15,713 bases of DNA from Rhizobacter sp. Lineage in GTDB: Bacteria; Pseudomonadota; Gammaproteobacteria; Burkholderiales; Burkholderiaceae_C. Under the pieces are notes generated by a model. That model did no database searches. It saw only the letters and a list, made by a program, of their open reading frames with translations, and was not told where the DNA came from. This document shows positions 13,608 through 15,713 of this stretch, in pieces; the first letter of the stretch is position 1; each line of letters opens with the position of its first letter. Both the position numbers and the translations under genes were made by a program. The stretch is taken from NCBI GenBank assembly GCA_025351675.1, contig JANXVK010000115.1, positions 1 through 15,713 of the forward strand. The letters run 5' to 3'.

Positions 13608-14801
13608 TCAGTGCGCGAGACTTTCGCGGTCGGCCTTCAGCAGCGTCTCGAGGCACTGGTCCCGGATACCGTAGAAGCCTTTGATCTCGTCGATTTGCTG
13701 CCAAACCTCGTCGGCTGGCTTCGCGTTCGGCCGCTTCACCGCGAGGATCATCTTGTTCTTGTTGGTGTGCTCCAGCGCGACGAACTCGAACACCTGCGTG
13801 TCGTAGCCGCAGGCGTCGAGCAGCATCGCGCGCAGGCCGTCGGTCAGCATCTCGGCCTGCTGGCCGAGGTGCACGCCGTGCTTCAGAATCGGCCGCAGCG
13901 GGTGCGGGCTCAGCAGCTGCGGCCGCAGTTCCTTATGGCAGCACGGCGAGCACATGATGATTTGCGCGCCGGCGCGCACGCCGGTGTGGATCGCGAAGTC
14001 GGTCGCGGTGTCACAGGCATGCAGCGCGATCATGATGTCGATCGCTTCGGGCACGACGCTGCGCACGTCGCCCTCGTCGAAGCGCAAGCCGTCGAGCGCG
14101 AGGCGCTGCACCGCGCCGTTGCACAACGCGACCATGTCGGGCCGCAGCTCCACGCCCGCCACCTGTGCCGGCAGGCCGAGCGTGTGACGCAGGTAATCGT
14201 GCGTCGCAAACGTCAGGTAGCCCTTGCCGCTGCCGAAGTCGATCACGTCGAGGCGCGTTGCGGTTTTCAGCGTGGTGGCGTCGAGCGCGTGGGCCAGCAC
14301 CTCGACGAACTTGTTGATCTGCTTCCATTTGCGCGCCATCGCCGGCACCAGCTGATGCTGCGCGTTGGTCACGCCGAGCGCGGTGAGGAACGCCCGGTCG
14401 AGATCGAGAAAGCGATGCTTCTCGCGGTCGTGCGCGGCCGGCGCAGCCGTGTGGCTCGCCTTGTTGCGCAACAGCGTGCGCTTGCCCTTCTTGCTGATCA
14501 GCAGCTGGATCTCTTCGGTGGCGGTGAAGAGGTGCGCATGGCTGAACGTGGTCTCGATCAGCTCGCGCACATGGCGCACGGCGTCTGCGAAGCCCGCGTT
14601 CCTGGTGATGTCGCGCGTCTTGTGCGTGTGCACGAACGACAGCTGCGCGGCACCCTTCAGCGTCACCGCCCGCACCGACACGCGCACGAGATCGGACGTG
14701 CTCGCGCGCGACTTCGCGAGCACGAGCTTCACGAACGATGCGTCGGCGAGCGCGCCTTCGAGCAACGCGACGAAAGCGTCGAGGGGTTCTTCTTCCTGCA
14801 T
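13608..14801 (-). CDS. SAM-dependent methyltransferase (Methyltransf_32 / METTL25-like)
   Basis: The 397-residue protein has a variable N-terminal half, with the basic segment LLISKKGKRTLLRNKASH (100-117), and a Rossmann methyltransferase domain from about 185. Motif I is DFGSGKGYLTFATHDYL (188-204), the acidic ribose-binding E218 lies in VAGVELR, and the later motifs are ALHACDTATD (259-268) and CSPCCHKEL (284-292). This HACD/CCHKE signature belongs to the Methyltransf_32 group, which includes eukaryotic METTL25/RRNAD1 and GSTCD relatives. The bacterial substrate is unknown to me; RNA is a reasonable guess given the basic N-terminal half. The ATG at 14801 is only 20 bp from the divergent start at 14822. 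A TACACT (14814-14809) lies 7 nt before the ATG. The 106 bp downstream, before the glycosyltransferase, contain no gene. Confidence 0.88.
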   Translation of the reverse strand: MQEEEPLDAFVALLEGALADASFVKLVLAKSRASTSDLVRVSVRAVTLKGAAQLSFVHTHKTRDITRNAGFADAVRHVRELIETTFSHAHLFTATEEIQLLISKKGKRTLLRNKASHTAAPAAHDREKHRFLDLDRAFLTALGVTNAQHQLVPAMARKWKQINKFVEVLAHALDATTLKTATRLDVIDFGSGKGYLTFATHDYLRHTLGLPAQVAGVELRPDMVALCNGAVQRLALDGLRFDEGDVRSVVPEAIDIMIALHACDTATDFAIHTGVRAGAQIIMCSPCCHKELRPQLLSPHPLRPILKHGVHLGQQAEMLTDGLRAMLLDACGYDTQVFEFVALEHTNKNKMILAVKRPNAKPADEVWQQIDEIKGFYGIRDQCLETLLKADRESLAH

Positions 14802-14821
14802 GGCTGATAGTGTAGGGACCC
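14802..14821. promoter_or_regulatory. Overlapping bidirectional -10 region between divergent start codons
   Basis: Only 20 bp separate the methyltransferase ATG (14801, minus) from the ATG at 14822 (plus). On the plus strand TAGTGT (14808-14813) lies 8 nt before ATG. On the minus strand TACACT (14814-14809) lies 7 nt before ATG. The two hexamers overlap by 5 bp on opposite strands. Both transcripts would then be leaderless, with -35 contacts inside the opposite gene. No Shine-Dalgarno is present for either gene. Confidence 0.5.
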
Positions 14822-15169
14822 ATGGCCACGCGCAAAAACCGCAGGGGCGGCAAGCACCACTACAGCGTCTACGTCGTCGAGCTGGCCGACACGGTCTGGA
14901 ACTCGCCGAGCTTCCGCAAGGCCAACCCCGACCATGTGCTTGGCAAGCCGTTCGTCTATGTCGGCATGACGGGCCTGGACCCGGACCTGCGCTTCGACCG
15001 CCACAAGGCCGGCATCCAGGCGAACCGCTTCGTGCGCGAGCACGGCCTGCGCCTGCTGCCGCAGCTCTACGCGGTCTACAACCCGATGCCGTACCACGGC
15101 GCCTGCGAGATGGAGGTCGAGCTCGGCATCGCGTTGCGCGAGCAGGGCTATGGCGTCTGGCAAGGTTAG
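14822..15169 (+). CDS. Small GIY-YIG-like domain protein
   Basis: The 115-residue protein reads as a lone domain with GIY-YIG-like elements. HYSVYVVEL (13-21) stands for the GIY strand and PFVYVGMTG (43-51) for the YIG strand. RFDRHKAG (57-64) carries the helix arginine and histidine, and GACEMEVELGIALREQGY (93-110) carries the metal-binding glutamate candidates (E96, E98, E100). The two strand motifs are separated by about 23 residues, longer than the roughly 10 in classical members, and the literal G-I-Y and Y-I-G triplets are replaced by SVY and YVG. Nuclease activity is therefore an inference from pattern. The N-terminus is very basic (ATRKNRRGGKHH), fitting nucleic-acid binding. It diverges from a methyltransferase gene and precedes ogt by 13 bp. 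Confidence 0.7.
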   Translation: MATRKNRRGGKHHYSVYVVELADTVWNSPSFRKANPDHVLGKPFVYVGMTGLDPDLRFDRHKAGIQANRFVREHGLRLLPQLYAVYNPMPYHGACEMEVELGIALREQGYGVWQG

Positions 15170-15182
15170 GCCATCATTGCGC

Positions 15183-15713
15183 ATGGGCACGAACTTCAGG
15201 CTGTTCGACACGCCAATCGGCATGTGCGCGCTGGTCTGGGGGGAGACCGGGCCGGTCGGCACGGCGCTGCCGGAACCAAGCGCTGCTGCCACGCGAAACC
15301 ATGTGCGGCGGAGCTTTCGCGGCAGCGTCGAGAGCGAACCGCCGGCGCCGCAGGCGCGCGTGATCGCGCGGGTGGTGGCGCTGCTCGAAGGCGCGCCCGA
15401 CGACCTCGCCGACATCGCGCTCGACATGCGCGGCGTGCCTGACTTCAACCAGCGCGTCTACGCCATCGCGCGAGCCATCAAGCCGGGCCGCACGCTGACC
15501 TACGGCGAGGTCGCGGCCCGGCTCGGCGAGGGGCCGCAGGCAGCGCGCGCGGTCGGCCAGGCGCTGGGCGCGAACCCGTTCCCGATCATCGTGCCGTGTC
15601 ACCGGGTGCTCGGAGCGGGCAGCCGGGCCGGCGGTTTCTCGGCGCCGGGCGGCACGCGCACCAAGCTGCGGCTGCTGGAGATCGAAGGCGCGCCGCTCGG
15701 CGGCGCGCCCGGC
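15183..15713 (+). CDS. ogt: Methylated-DNA-[protein]-cysteine S-methyltransferase, 3' end beyond window
   Basis: Ogt/MGMT removes alkyl groups from O6-alkylguanine by irreversible transfer to its own cysteine. The 177 codons in the window are open to the last base. The N-terminal domain begins FRLFDTPIGMCALVWG. The C-terminal DNA-binding domain runs from about residue 90: DFNQRVYAIARAIKPGRTLTYGEVA, then RAVGQALGANPF, and the active-site PCHRV at 138-142 with acceptor C139. GGTRTKLRLLEIEGA near the end is the usual closing segment, so the stop should be close to the window edge. There is no regulatory Ada-type zinc domain. ATG at 15183 follows the previous gene by 13 bp. A CATCAT (15172-15177) lies 5 nt upstream, and no Shine-Dalgarno is seen. 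Confidence 0.94.
   Translation, partial: MGTNFRLFDTPIGMCALVWGETGPVGTALPEPSAAATRNHVRRSFRGSVESEPPAPQARVIARVVALLEGAPDDLADIALDMRGVPDFNQRVYAIARAIKPGRTLTYGEVAARLGEGPQAARAVGQALGANPFPIIVPCHRVLGAGSRAGGFSAPGGTRTKLRLLEIEGAPLGGAPG

Overview
The DNA is GC-rich, densely packed and strongly GC3-biased. Its gene families (lplT/alr/radA neighbours, DUF2917, a GntR/MocR-RhtB-Rid operon, an Ogt-type alkyltransferase) suggest a betaproteobacterium of the Burkholderiales, probably near the Leptothrix/Rubrivivax/Methylibium group. That placement is an inference from family resemblance, not from a search. I found no tRNA, rRNA, CRISPR array, insertion sequence or phage gene.

Left part (1-3877). A leftward lplT (lysophospholipid transporter) is cut by an in-frame amber codon. 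It diverges from alr (alanine racemase), which is followed by arfB (ribosome rescue hydrolase). Then comes a two-gene unit of lower GC and less biased codon use: a DUF488 protein whose stop codon overlaps the GTG start of a four-cysteine (Fe-S type) uracil-DNA glycosylase family protein. This unit looks acquired.

Middle part (3861-10600). A tightly coupled leftward operon encodes a Rid-family protein lacking the usual catalytic arginine, an RhtB/LysE amino-acid exporter and a MocR-type GntR/aminotransferase regulator. Upstream of it are a 25-bp-spaced direct repeat and an inverted repeat that make a good candidate MocR operator. Rightward follow a DUF2917 protein, radA (recombination ATPase), a DUF1232 membrane protein overlapping a small unknown membrane protein, and an ornithine cyclodeaminase/mu-crystallin family enzyme overlapping a MaoC-like hot-dog protein.

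Right part (10597-15713). A hairpin carries both stop codons of the convergent MaoC-like and outer-membrane-protein genes. Leftward lies a stand-alone BcsA-like processive glycosyltransferase with a PilZ domain. It is followed by a small secreted beta-rich protein that starts with TTG, and no bcsB, bcsZ or bcsC is visible. A Methyltransf_32-like methyltransferase diverges, across only 20 bp, from a small GIY-YIG-like protein, which is followed by ogt (O6-alkylguanine-DNA alkyltransferase, cut by the window end).

Two themes stand out. First, several start codons sit 5-8 nt after a -10-like hexamer, suggesting leaderless transcripts, including two mini-ORFs ahead of lplT and alr and one overlapping bidirectional promoter. 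Second, there are several compact, translationally coupled gene pairs whose joint function is not obvious: DUF488/UDG, Rid/RhtB/MocR and the BcsA-like/outer-membrane pair.
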